Of a DNA stretch of 59,616 nucleotides, positions 1 to 7,696 are shown one piece after another. The stretch spans positions 1-59,616 of the forward strand of contig JBKEDB010000074.1 of NCBI GenBank assembly GCA_047975195.1, written 5' to 3'. The notes below the pieces were generated by a model. That model was not told the DNA's origin, searched no databases, and saw nothing but the letters and a program-made list of their open reading frames with translations. How positions within the stretch are numbered: the stretch's first letter is position 1; every line of letters starts with the position of its first letter. Source of the DNA: Cumulibacter sp047975195 (GTDB lineage: Bacteria > Actinomycetota > Actinomycetes > Mycobacteriales > Antricoccaceae). A program made the translations under genes and the position numbers.

Positions 1-479
1 ACCCGGCGCATCTCGACCAGCGACGCGGGCAAGAAGCCGCGCAGGCCGATGTCCAGGATCAGGCCGCCCTTGACGACCTCGATGACGGTGCCCTTGACGG
101 GCTCGTCGGCTTCCTTGAGCTCTTCGATCTTGCCCCAGGCACGCTCGTACTGCGCGCGCTTCTTCGACAGGATCAGGCGGCCTTCCTTGTCCTCCTTCTG
201 CAGGACCAGAGCCTCGACCTCATCACCGACCTCGACGACCTCGTTGGGGTCAACGTCGTGCTTGATGGACAACTCACGGGAAGGGATGACGCCTTCGGTC
301 TTGTAGCCGATGTCCAGCAGGACTTCGTCACGATCGACCTTGACGATCGTGCCGGAGACGATGTCCCCGTCATTGAAGTACTTGATGGTGGCGTCGACGG
401 CGGCGAGGAAGTCCTCGGCCGAGCCGATGTCGTTGATGGCGACCTGGGGGGTCGTAGCGCTCTCGGTGGTAGCGGTCAT
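1..479 (-). CDS. rpsA: 30S ribosomal protein S1, N-terminal part
   Basis: Translating the minus strand from the ATG at 479 gives an open frame of 159 residues running off the window edge. Residues about 36-105 form one S1 (OB-fold) domain (GDIVSGTIVKVD...ILSKKRAQ) and a second starts near residue 127 (EPVKGTVIEVVKGGLILDIG). This is the arrangement of bacterial S1, which binds mRNA on the 30S subunit and helps initiation on structured or weakly led messages. The likely Shine-Dalgarno GGAG lies about 11 nt before the ATG, inside a segment that can pair with upstream leader (see 489-556). The gene is truncated only by the window end. Confidence 0.95.
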   Translation of the reverse strand, partial: MTATTESATTPQVAINDIGSAEDFLAAVDATIKYFNDGDIVSGTIVKVDRDEVLLDIGYKTEGVIPSRELSIKHDVDPNEVVEVGDEVEALVLQKEDKEGRLILSKKRAQYERAWGKIEELKEADEPVKGTVIEVVKGGLILDIGLRGFLPASLVEMRR

Positions 480-488
480 GTAGAAGGT

Positions 489-556
489 TGCTCCGGACAT
501 GGATACTGGCGGGTGCGTTAGAGGTCTTTGGCGACCCACACCGCTGATCCGGAGCA
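489..556 (-). promoter_or_regulatory. rpsA leader inverted repeat covering the ribosome-binding site
   Basis: On the minus strand TGCTCCGGA (556-548) is perfectly complementary to TCCGGAGCA (497-489), which contains the presumed GGAG Shine-Dalgarno of rpsA. If both arms are transcribed, the 9-bp stem would hide the ribosome-binding site. Autogenous control through leader structure is known for rpsA in Escherichia coli; its application here is inference, and the transcription start is unknown. Confidence 0.45.
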
Positions 557-735
557 CGAACCGACACCGATCATGAGGTCCGCGCGAATACGACGAAGCG
601 AGTCGAGCACGGCCTGCTCCATACCGAGGCAGCGCAGACCCATAGCGCACCCTCATGGTACGCAAGTTGTCGCCGCAGGGCTAGCCTGCTATATCAGGCT
701 GGCGGTGCCCTGCCTCACAACATGCTCACCCACTC

Positions 736-741
736 TAGGGT
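736..741 (+). promoter_or_regulatory. -10 hexamer of a probable leaderless promoter (methyltransferase)
   Basis: TAGGGT lies 6 nt before the ATG at 748 and no Shine-Dalgarno precedes that ATG. The spacing fits transcription starting at the start codon. No convincing -35 box is visible. Confidence 0.5.
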
Positions 742-747
742 GGTGCC

Positions 748-1584
748 ATGACTCTAACGCCGCCGAGCGGTCTCGGGCGACTCAATGGGGTGACCCAACG
801 GCCGGCCGATCCGCACGAAGCTCGACGCGCCGCGCGGCACTGGTGGGACATCGATGCCGACGAGTATCTACGCGAGCATGCCTTTGATATCGGCGATGTA
901 GATCTGTTGTGGTGCCCCGAGGGCTTGCGTGAATCCGAGGCGCGACTGCTCGGCCCCGCCGAAGGATTGCGCGGAGCACTCGCGTTGGAACTCGGGTGCG
1001 GGTCCGCGCCGGTCTCTCGGTGGCTGGCCGCGGCGGGAGCGCGCGCAGTAGCGTTTGACCTCTCCGGCGGAATGCTTCGGCACGCCCTGGCTGCCAATGA
1101 CCGCACCGGAATCGACATACCGCTGGTGCAAGCGGACGCGACCGCGATCCCGTTCGCTTCCGGGGTGTTCGACCTGGCGGTGTCCTCGTTCGGCGCGATC
1201 GCGTTCGTCGCACGTCCGGAGTTGGTGATGCAGGAGGCGTTCCGTGTCCTGCGACCGGGTGGGCTGTTCGTATTCTCCACGAACCATCCGATCCGGTGGA
1301 CGATGCCGGACTCCCCCGATCCGGCCGACCTCACGGTCCGCACGTCGTACTTCGATCCGAATGCGTACGTCGAACTCGACACCAGTGGACGCGCGACGTA
1401 CGTCGAAACCCACCGCACGATGAGTGGCCGCGTCCGGGACATCATCGGCGCGGGATTCATCTTGGAGGACCTCATCGAGCCGGAGTGGACGCCGGGGCGG
1501 GATATCGTCTGGGGCCAGTGGTCCCCGCAACGAGGCGCCATGGTGCCCGGCACCGTCATCTTCAGTTGTCGCAAACCCCGCTGA
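748..1584 (+). CDS. class I SAM-dependent methyltransferase
   Basis: The 278-residue protein has the Rossmann motif I ELGCGSAP at residues 81-88, an acidic residue in the next strand (AFDLSGGML), motif II around VFDLAVSSFGAIAF and a post-motif LRPGGLFVFSTNHP, as in the UbiE/COQ5-like methyltransferase group. Substrate is unknown. It diverges from rpsA; a methyltransferase beside rpsA is, as I recall, common in actinobacteria. The ATG at 748 is preferred because of the -10-like TAGGGT directly upstream; an in-frame GTG at 790 is the alternative. It converges on etfA with an inverted repeat between them. Confidence 0.85.
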   Translation: MTLTPPSGLGRLNGVTQRPADPHEARRAARHWWDIDADEYLREHAFDIGDVDLLWCPEGLRESEARLLGPAEGLRGALALELGCGSAPVSRWLAAAGARAVAFDLSGGMLRHALAANDRTGIDIPLVQADATAIPFASGVFDLAVSSFGAIAFVARPELVMQEAFRVLRPGGLFVFSTNHPIRWTMPDSPDPADLTVRTSYFDPNAYVELDTSGRATYVETHRTMSGRVRDIIGAGFILEDLIEPEWTPGRDIVWGQWSPQRGAMVPGTVIFSCRKPR

Positions 1585-1638
1585 ATCTCACCCACCCCAA
1601 CCACCAACGACCGGGCGAGTTGCTGGGGGCGGAATGCG

Positions 1639-1672
1639 AACAGCGGCCGCACCCGAGGGGACGGCCGCCGTT
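1639..1672. terminator. inverted repeat between convergent genes
   Basis: GCGGCCG (1643-1649) pairs with CGGCCGC (1662-1668) around a 12-nt loop, and flanking AAC/GTT extends the stem across a one-base mismatch. It lies between the methyltransferase and etfA, which converge. No U-tract follows on either strand, so its role as a terminator is tentative. Confidence 0.4.
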
Positions 1673-1689
1673 GGCGGTGTTACTTGGAC

Positions 1690-2646
1690 CTATTTGCGCG
1701 CGTTGACCGCTTCGGTCGCCTGCGGTACGACGCTGAACAGGTCGCCCACGACGCCGAAATCGGCGAGCTCGAAGATCGGCGCCTCGGGGTCTTTATTGAC
1801 CGCGACGATGGTCTTCGAGGTCTGCATGCCCGCGCGGTGCTGGATCGCTCCGGAGATACCGCACGCGACGTACAGCTGCGGGGAGACCGTCTTACCGGTC
1901 TGGCCGACCTGGAACTGGTGCGGGTAGAAGCCCGAGTCGACCGCGGCGCGCGAGGCGCCGACGGCGGCCCCCATCGAGTCGGCGAACGCCTCGATGACCG
2001 CAAAGTTCTCGGCCGACGCGACACCGCGACCGCCGGAGACGATGACGTCGGCCTCGGTGAGGTCCGGGCGCGAACCGGTGGACTCTTCGATCCGATCCAG
2101 GATCGCCGACTTACGGGCGTTGTCTGACAGCGCGACGGCGACGTCTTCACGTGCACCGGCACCCGCTTGAGCAACCGCGGCGATCGAACTCGGGCGAACG
2201 GTAATGATCGCGACCGAGGTGGTGACCTTCGAGGTGACATTCATGCCACCGGCGAAGATCGACTGCGCGACCGAACCGTCGGCGTTGATGTCGACCGCAT
2301 CGGTCAGGAAGCCGTTGCCGGTCTTCAGCGCCAGACGCGCGGCAACCTCTTTGCCCTCCATGTTCGACAGCAGCAGAACGCCCGCCGGGGACTTCTCGGC
2401 GACGAGCTGCGCGAGTACCTCGGTTTTCGGGGCGACCGAGTAGCCGACGACCTCGTCGCTTTCGGCGGCGTAGATCTTCTCCGCACCGGCCTCGGCGAGC
2501 GCACCGGCGATCGCGTCGGTGGTGCCGGCGGGGCCGAACACGACAGCCGACGGTTCGCCGAGCGCGCGAGCGCCGGTCAGCAGTTCGGAGGTGGTCTTCT
2601 TCAGCTGCCCGTCGGCGGCTTCGACGACAACAAGTACTTCAGCCAT
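1690..2646 (-). CDS. etfA: electron transfer flavoprotein subunit alpha
   Basis: The 318-residue length is normal for EtfA/FixB. The C-terminal FAD-binding region is intact around residues 235-310: GQTGKTVSPQLYVACGISG, then a QHRAGM loop, TIVAVNKDPEAPIFE and GVVGDLFSVVP. EtfAB accepts electrons from acyl-CoA dehydrogenases and passes them to the quinone pool. The ATG follows the etfB stop (2667) by 20 nt with a GGAAGAGAG ribosome-binding site, so the pair is one operon and possibly translationally coupled. Because etfB is interrupted, whether a working heterodimer forms depends on how that stop codon is handled. Confidence 0.95.
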   Translation of the reverse strand: MAEVLVVVEAADGQLKKTTSELLTGARALGEPSAVVFGPAGTTDAIAGALAEAGAEKIYAAESDEVVGYSVAPKTEVLAQLVAEKSPAGVLLLSNMEGKEVAARLALKTGNGFLTDAVDINADGSVAQSIFAGGMNVTSKVTTSVAIITVRPSSIAAVAQAGAGAREDVAVALSDNARKSAILDRIEESTGSRPDLTEADVIVSGGRGVASAENFAVIEAFADSMGAAVGASRAAVDSGFYPHQFQVGQTGKTVSPQLYVACGISGAIQHRAGMQTSKTIVAVNKDPEAPIFELADFGVVGDLFSVVPQATEAVNARK

Positions 2647-2666
2647 GTCGTTTCTCTCTTCCTTGC

Positions 2667-3446
2667 CTAGACGAGCTTCTGGCTCACGAGGTACGCAACG
2701 AGCTTCTGACCGCCGTCGCCCTCGTCGTCGACCTTTTCGCCGGCCTGACGTGGCGGGCGAGGCGATGCGTCAACAACCTGCGTCCACGAGTTCGACAGAC
2801 CAACTTCGCTCGCGTCGACGCCGACATCGGCGAGGGTGAGCTCGTCGATCGGCTTCTACTTCGCGGCCATGATGCCCTTGAAGGACGGGTAGCGCGGCTC
2901 GTTGTTCGTGTCCCATACCGAGATGATCGCGGGCATCTGCCCCTGAACGACCTCGAAGCCGCCGTCGATCTGACGCTCGATCGTGACCGTGTCGTCATCG
3001 ATGCCGATGCTGCGGGCACCGGTCAACTGGGTGGCACCGGTCAGTTCGGCGAGCAACGCCGGCATGGCCGAGACCCGACCGTCGGTCGACTCCGCACCTG
3101 CCAGGACGAGGTCCCACTCAAGTTTGCCCAGCGCAGCGGCGAGCACCTTCGCGGTGCCCACGGCGTCCGAGCCGGCAATGGCGTCGTCAGTGACCAGTAC
3201 GCCCTTGTCCGCGCCCATCTGCAGCGCCTTGCGGACCGTGTCTGTCGCGGACGCGGGTCCCACCGACAGCACGGTCACCTCGCCGTCGAAGGCCTCTTTC
3301 ATTTTGAGGGCCTCTTCGATTGCGTACTCGTCCATCTCGTTCAGGACGAGGTCCGCGTTGGCGCGGTCGACGGTCTTGTCACTTTCATTAAGCGTGCGGG
3401 GGTTGCCCGAATCGGGCACCTGCTTCGCGAGTACGACGATCTTCAT
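2667..3446 (-). CDS. etfB: electron transfer flavoprotein subunit beta, interrupted by an in-frame amber codon
   Basis: From the ATG at 3446 (AGGAGG about 11 nt upstream) the frame reads 196 residues of typical EtfB/FixA: VLAKQVPDSG at the start, the AMP/nucleotide-binding part (LSVGPASATDTVRKALQMGAD), VLAGAESTDGRVSAMPALLAE and PAIISVWDTNNEPRYPSFKG. It then meets TAG at 2858-2856. The same frame continues for 62 more codons (KPIDELTLADVGVDASEVG...EGDGGQKLVAYLVSQKLV) to a TAG at 2667. That tail matches the expected EtfB C-terminus, giving 259 codons in all. The stop sits where homologues have a Lys run (AAKKKP), so one A-to-T change (AAG to TAG) explains it. The truncated form would lack the arm that wraps the alpha subunit. 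A real nonsense mutation, readthrough and a sequencing error are all possible. Confidence 0.85.
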
Positions 3447-3757
3447 CGTCAGCCGAACCTCCTGTTGGGGCGGTGGACCGTGCCGGTGTACACCGGCTAG
3501 GGCTCAGCACACTGGGTGTGCGTTGGGTGCAGTGGCGCGAGTGCCAACTGATTGAAACTAGCGCTATTGGCGTGCATCAGCGACCCGGTGATGCCATACC
3601 TCACGTTCACCGGCCGGACGCAGCCCGACTAACGATACGCTTATCCGGTGCGAGGGCGACCGCAGACCAGCAGTTTTACCTCACGTTCCCAGGATGTGGA
3701 AGTCGGGGCGCATCTGCGGAGTGACATGACGCATACTCGACAACGGCGAGGCCATCG
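3447..3757. other. divergent intergenic region, etfB / 5'-nucleotidase
   Basis: This 311-nt gap holds the etfB ribosome-binding site and promoter side, two palindromes (3482-3497 and 3507-3521) and presumably the promoter of the 5'-nucleotidase gene. An 83-codon open frame at 3473-3724 has no recognisable features or ribosome-binding site and I do not call it a gene. Confidence 0.6.
3482..3497. promoter_or_regulatory. 16-bp perfect palindrome, candidate operator upstream of etfBA
   Basis: GCCGGTGTACACCGGC is a perfect 16-bp palindrome 36 nt upstream of the etfB start codon. A second inverted repeat, GCACAC-TGG-GTGTGC, lies just beyond at 3507-3521. Position and symmetry suit a dimeric repressor such as a TetR- or GntR-family protein. 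No regulator gene lies next to it, so the binding protein is unknown. Confidence 0.45.
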
Positions 3758-5428
3758 ATGCTGCATCAGGAGCAGACGCTGACGCTGCTCGCGGTCAGCG
3801 ACTTACACGGTCGGGCGCTCGAGTGGGATTACCTCACCGACGCTCCGCCCGCCGAGCCCGGCAGCCTGGCCCGCGTTGCCACCCTGGTGCGGCAGATCCA
3901 ACGCGACAATCCGCCAGCGCTGCTATTCGACGTCGGCGACACGATCGAAGGCACCCCGATGATGTCGCTGGCCGCGCGGGAGCGACAAATGCCGCATCCC
4001 ATGGCCACTGCGTTGAACGCGCTCGGCGTCGCGGCCGCGAGCGTGGGCAACCACGAATTCAACTTCGGTCTAAGCCATCTGCGCCGGTACGCCGAATCCT
4101 GTGCGTTTCCGGTCCTCGCCGCGAACATCGTCGGCGCACACGGCATCTGCTCGCGAGTGACGCGAACAGTCGAGTGCGGCGAGTTCGGTACGGTGCGCGT
4201 CGGCATCCTCGGCCTGACGACGCCTGGTTCGGCAATCTGGGACCACGCGCACCTGGATGGAAGAGTGACGATCGATGGGCTCGTCGAGTCTGCGGCCGAG
4301 CAGGTGCGCGCGCTGCGTGCAGACGCCGCCGACGTCGTCGTGGTGCTATCGCACGCTGGACTGGGTCCGTCATCGACGTACGGCGATGCGCTGCCGTGGC
4401 CCGAGAACGACACGGCGCGGCTCATCCGCGAGGTGCCCGGCATCGACGCTGTATTCCTCGGGCACCAGCACGTGGAGAGGGTCGGCCACCTGACCTGTGC
4501 GGCCACCGGCACGCGGGTGCCGTACGTCGAGCCGCTGTGTTTCGGTCGCCGGCTCGGCCGGATCGATCTGCGGCTGCGCCGCGGTGCGGACGGGCGCGTC
4601 GACGTGCTGGGCGGCGTACCGCACAGTCTGCCGGTCGCCGGCGTCGAGCCGGACGCCGCATTCATCGCGCCGCTGCGGGCCGCGCACGAACGGACCCGCG
4701 CGTACACCGCCCGCCGGATAGGTGAAGCTGCCGAACCGATCGAGGCGGCACCCGCCACGCTCGGGCCATCGGCGGCACTCGATCTGGTGAACGTGGTGCA
4801 GTCCACCGTCGTACGTCGCGCACTGCACGCGCGAGGCGGGCAGCGTCGGCGAGTGCTGTCGGTGACGGCGATGTTCGGGAAACACGACGGATTGCAGCGT
4901 GGCCCGATCAGCATCCGCGACGTGAGCCGGATCTACCCGTTCGAGAACGAACTGCACGCCGTCGAACTCAGCGGGCGTGACCTACTCAGCTACCTAGAGC
5001 ACAATGCGTGCGGATTCGGCGATTCCGACGTGCCGGCGTACAACGTCGATTCGCTCGGTTCGGCAGATCATGACGTGGCGTACGAGATCGACCCGATGGC
5101 ACCGGTCGGATCGCGTATCAGCGGGCTCCTTCTCGACGGCGAGCCGGTTCGAGGTGACGAGCACCTCGTGGTCGCGATGAGCAATTACCGCGCGTCCGGC
5201 GGTGGCGGTTTCCCGGGTACGGCAGAAAATCCTCCGGTATACGACAATCAACAACGAGTGCGTGATCTGCTGATCGACTGGATCCTCGATCGCGGCACCG
5301 TGCACCGTAGCGACCTTCGCCATGCCGAGTGGCGGGTGCGACAAACCCGGCCCACTACCGATACCCACACCCTGAAAGGTGAGCATCGATGCCCGACGAG
5401 GTGCCTTTGTCGCCCAACTGGCGGATGA
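3758..5428 (+). CDS. bifunctional metallophosphatase / 5'-nucleotidase (UshA/CpdB family)
   Basis: The 556-residue protein carries the calcineurin-like metal-binding signature: SDLHGR (about 14-19), FDVGDTIEG (about 65-73), GNHEFN (about 97-102), VLSHAGLG and GHQHVERVG (about 235). The C-terminal 5'-nucleotidase substrate domain follows (MFGKHDGLQRGPIS, IYPFENELHAVELSGRDL, YRASGGGGFPG). The family removes phosphate from nucleotides or cyclic nucleotides. Unlike classical secreted UshA, the N-terminus runs straight into the catalytic domain with no signal peptide, so it is probably cytosolic. The last 40 nt overlap the start of the next gene, so the final residues may not be conserved. Confidence 0.85.
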   Translation: MLHQEQTLTLLAVSDLHGRALEWDYLTDAPPAEPGSLARVATLVRQIQRDNPPALLFDVGDTIEGTPMMSLAARERQMPHPMATALNALGVAAASVGNHEFNFGLSHLRRYAESCAFPVLAANIVGAHGICSRVTRTVECGEFGTVRVGILGLTTPGSAIWDHAHLDGRVTIDGLVESAAEQVRALRADAADVVVVLSHAGLGPSSTYGDALPWPENDTARLIREVPGIDAVFLGHQHVERVGHLTCAATGTRVPYVEPLCFGRRLGRIDLRLRRGADGRVDVLGGVPHSLPVAGVEPDAAFIAPLRAAHERTRAYTARRIGEAAEPIEAAPATLGPSAALDLVNVVQSTVVRRALHARGGQRRRVLSVTAMFGKHDGLQRGPISIRDVSRIYPFENELHAVELSGRDLLSYLEHNACGFGDSDVPAYNVDSLGSADHDVAYEIDPMAPVGSRISGLLLDGEPVRGDEHLVVAMSNYRASGGGGFPGTAENPPVYDNQQRVRDLLIDWILDRGTVHRSDLRHAEWRVRQTRPTTDTHTLKGEHRCPTRCLCRPTGG

Positions 5429-5688
5429 CCGCCGCCGTACTCGGCATCGGCTGGCTAGGCAGCATGGTGAGCTTCGTGGTGTTCACCGTGGGCGGGACCA
5501 CCCATCGGCTGGCAGGCATCGGGCTTATGCTGGTCATGCTCGCCGGGCTCACCACACTGGCCCTATTGCGCAACCTGGGCAAAATAGTCAGCGGCGATCT
5601 CGACGATCCGGGGCCGTGGGAGGTGCGGTTGGCCGCTGCCAGCGTGGTCTTGATGGGCACCGGATGGATCCTGTATATGACGTCGTAA
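5389..5688 (+). CDS. small three-helix membrane protein
   Basis: A 99-residue protein with three hydrophobic segments (about 14-36, 43-62 and 79-97) separated by short polar loops, the second loop containing SGDLDDPGPWEVR. The start is well supported by AAAGGTGAG about 7 nt upstream. It overlaps the end of the nucleotidase gene by 40 nt, so both are probably co-transcribed. I do not recognise the family; it resembles small uncharacterised actinobacterial membrane proteins and no catalytic motif is visible. Confidence 0.7.
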   Translation: MPDEVPLSPNWRMTAAVLGIGWLGSMVSFVVFTVGGTTHRLAGIGLMLVMLAGLTTLALLRNLGKIVSGDLDDPGPWEVRLAAASVVLMGTGWILYMTS

Positions 5689-5797
5689 CTGCCCGGGCGC
5701 CCGCCGCGGCAGCCACGTACAGTTCGCATTCCCGTGTCGCTTTCCCCGGTGTCGCTTTCCCATGTGGCCGATCGGAGGTTCGCCGTGAACCCGGTGA

Positions 5798-6814
5798 TCA
5801 CGCGTTGTTGGCGTCGATCCACTCATCGAGGTCGATCCAGTTCTCGTTCAACCAGCGCACACGTTCGTCCTCCGCGCGCGGGATCTCCTCAGCAGCATCT
5901 ACCCGCCAGCGCGACCGCAACACTTTGTCCTGTGGTAGCTCGGCCCAGATGTCCGCGATCGTGGCCATGTGATCGAGACCGGTATGCGCCACGAACACGA
6001 CGGCGGCAGTAGGCGCTGCGTCCAACGCGGCACCGACTCCGGCCGGCCGTGGCGGAAGTACATGTCGCATCGACGTGGCCAGCTCAGCCGCCTCGATACG
6101 GCCGGCTTCGCGCAGGCGTCGAATCGCGCGCTCGCGGCGCTTCGGGGTGAAATTCCCACCCTCAGGGAAGATCAGCAACGCATCGTGGCCGCCCATATCG
6201 CGCGCGAGCGCTGCGATCCCGTCGATCATGTTTTCGCCCTCGCCGGGATTCGGGTTGACGAACTTCGCCGGTAACCGGTTCAGGTAGAGGTCCACTGTCG
6301 GATCGAGTTGCATGGTGTCCTTCAGTACTACGCGGGGACGACGACGTGCCTGACTCAGCAATGCGTCCATCACCAGCAAGCTATCGCCGGGTCCGGCGTG
6401 CCGGCACAGCACCAGAATCGGACGGTCCGCGGTCACGGCAGTGTCGGAGGCCGGATCTGGTCCTTCGATGTCGATGTCCAGATGAAATAGCCGCTTCGCG
6501 GATGCGACCGAGGTCGCCAGTGCCCAGCGCAGCACGGCGTAGTGCGCACGCTGGAACCGCGGGGACCGTATCCAGTGGCCACATCCGCTGGCGATCCAGA
6601 GGATCCCGGCGACCAATACGGCGACCGCCTCCACGAACAGTCCGGTCATGGCGAATCCGAACAGCCGTAACGCGCGCCACCGGCCGGGCATGCGGTACGA
6701 CGCAATCACGGCCACGATCACCAGTACCGGCGAGGCGAGCACGGTGATGGCGAACAACAAGTAGATCGCCACGTAGGCGACCGGCCGCCGTACCCACTTC
6801 GGTGGCACCCTCAT
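5798..6814 (-). CDS. 1-acyl-sn-glycerol-3-phosphate acyltransferase-like membrane protein
   Basis: The 338-residue protein begins with two or three membrane segments (residues about 13-40 and 52-76). The PlsC-type motifs follow: H139-AGPG-D144 (HX4D, catalytic), a substrate-site region around VNPNPGEGENM and FPEGGN at 216-221. This identifies a membrane-bound acyl-CoA or acyl-ACP dependent acyltransferase for a glycerol-phosphate-type acceptor; the true acceptor is unknown. It overlaps the patatin gene by 4 nt (ATGA), so it is the last gene of a flippase-like/patatin/acyltransferase operon and may re-acylate what the patatin cleaves (inference). Confidence 0.8.
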   Translation of the reverse strand: MRVPPKWVRRPVAYVAIYLLFAITVLASPVLVIVAVIASYRMPGRWRALRLFGFAMTGLFVEAVAVLVAGILWIASGCGHWIRSPRFQRAHYAVLRWALATSVASAKRLFHLDIDIEGPDPASDTAVTADRPILVLCRHAGPGDSLLVMDALLSQARRRPRVVLKDTMQLDPTVDLYLNRLPAKFVNPNPGEGENMIDGIAALARDMGGHDALLIFPEGGNFTPKRRERAIRRLREAGRIEAAELATSMRHVLPPRPAGVGAALDAAPTAAVVFVAHTGLDHMATIADIWAELPQDKVLRSRWRVDAAEEIPRAEDERVRWLNENWIDLDEWIDANNA

Positions 6815-7671
6815 CTGCGCTCCGCCGAATCGAGATAGCGCGCGGTCGCCTCGTACGCCGCGTCAATGCGGCGCGGGACGACGGAGAAATCCCGAAACTT
6901 CAGTTGCTGACGTACTCCTGTGGGTACCGGGGCACCGGTCGGCAGTACGTGTACCCGATGTTCGTCGGACAGACCCGTCATCGTTGTGGCGAACCGGTGG
7001 CGACGTGCGATCTCGAACGCAACCGTCGCGACCTCCCACGGCCGGCGCGGCGGAACCAACGGTGTCTCGATCCGGCCGACCTGAAGCACGTAGACCTCCT
7101 GAGCGCCAAGCGCGATCGCACGGGCGACTGGGATGCTGTCGACCAGTCCCCCGTCGAGGTAATGCACCCCATCGATCTCCACCGGGGCGAACAACCCGGG
7201 CACCGCACTGCTCGCCAGCAGTGCCGGCACTATCGGCCCATCGGCAAACCAACGTTCGGCCGAGGTCTCGATACCGGCCGCAACGCAACTGAACGGCACC
7301 GCGAGACTCTCCATGCGTCGATCGCCAAAGTGGTCGACAAGCATGTCGCGCAAGGCATCAGAGCCGTACAAATAGGTGCGGTGGCGCACCAGGTTGCGCA
7401 CCTGGGCGAGGAAGGATTCGCCGAAGACGGATCCACCGCCGATCTGCTGCCACAGCGCCGTCATGTCGGTGATCGTTGACATGCTGGGGTCGGCGGCTAC
7501 CATCGCTCCGTTGATCGCACCGATCGACGTACCCAACACCAGGTCCGGTCGAATATCGCGCTCGAGCAAAGCTCGTAACATCCCGACCTCGCACGAGCCG
7601 AGCACCCCGCCGCCGCCAAGCACGAACGCGACGCGGGTCTTAGGTTCAGTCACACGCTGATCCTCGCTCAT
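6811..7671 (-). CDS. patatin-like phospholipase (RssA family)
   Basis: The 286-residue protein has all patatin elements. The Gly-rich oxyanion loop is LGGGGVLGS (18-26), the nucleophile elbow is GTSIG (Ser49), and the catalytic Asp is in DGGLVDSIP (Asp173). Patatins are Ser/Asp-dyad lipid acyl hydrolases acting at membranes. The gene is second in a three-gene minus-strand operon: it follows the flippase-like gene by 25 nt and overlaps the acyltransferase start by 4 nt. There is no signal peptide, so it is cytoplasmic or peripheral. Confidence 0.88.
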   Translation of the reverse strand: MSEDQRVTEPKTRVAFVLGGGGVLGSCEVGMLRALLERDIRPDLVLGTSIGAINGAMVAADPSMSTITDMTALWQQIGGGSVFGESFLAQVRNLVRHRTYLYGSDALRDMLVDHFGDRRMESLAVPFSCVAAGIETSAERWFADGPIVPALLASSAVPGLFAPVEIDGVHYLDGGLVDSIPVARAIALGAQEVYVLQVGRIETPLVPPRRPWEVATVAFEIARRHRFATTMTGLSDEHRVHVLPTGAPVPTGVRQQLKFRDFSVVPRRIDAAYEATARYLDSAERR

Positions 7672-7696
7672 TGAGGGCGCACCTTCTTCGTCGACG

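Noticed and set aside
735..1652. 305-codon minus-strand open frame
   Set aside because: Shadow of the methyltransferase; the sense frame has all expected motifs.
2856..2858. Pyrrolysine or other recoding at the etfB TAG
   Set aside because: No sign of pyrrolysine genes in the window, and the position is an ordinary surface Lys in homologues rather than a catalytic residue. A mutation or base-call error is simpler, so recoding is kept only as a test in the finding.
3473..3724. 83-codon plus-strand frame in the etfB/nucleotidase gap
   Set aside because: No ribosome-binding site, no promoter placement and no similarity that I recognise; it also crosses both palindromes.
3829..4914. 361-codon minus-strand open frame
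   Set aside because: Antisense to the 5'-nucleotidase gene with an Arg/Ser-rich meaningless translation.
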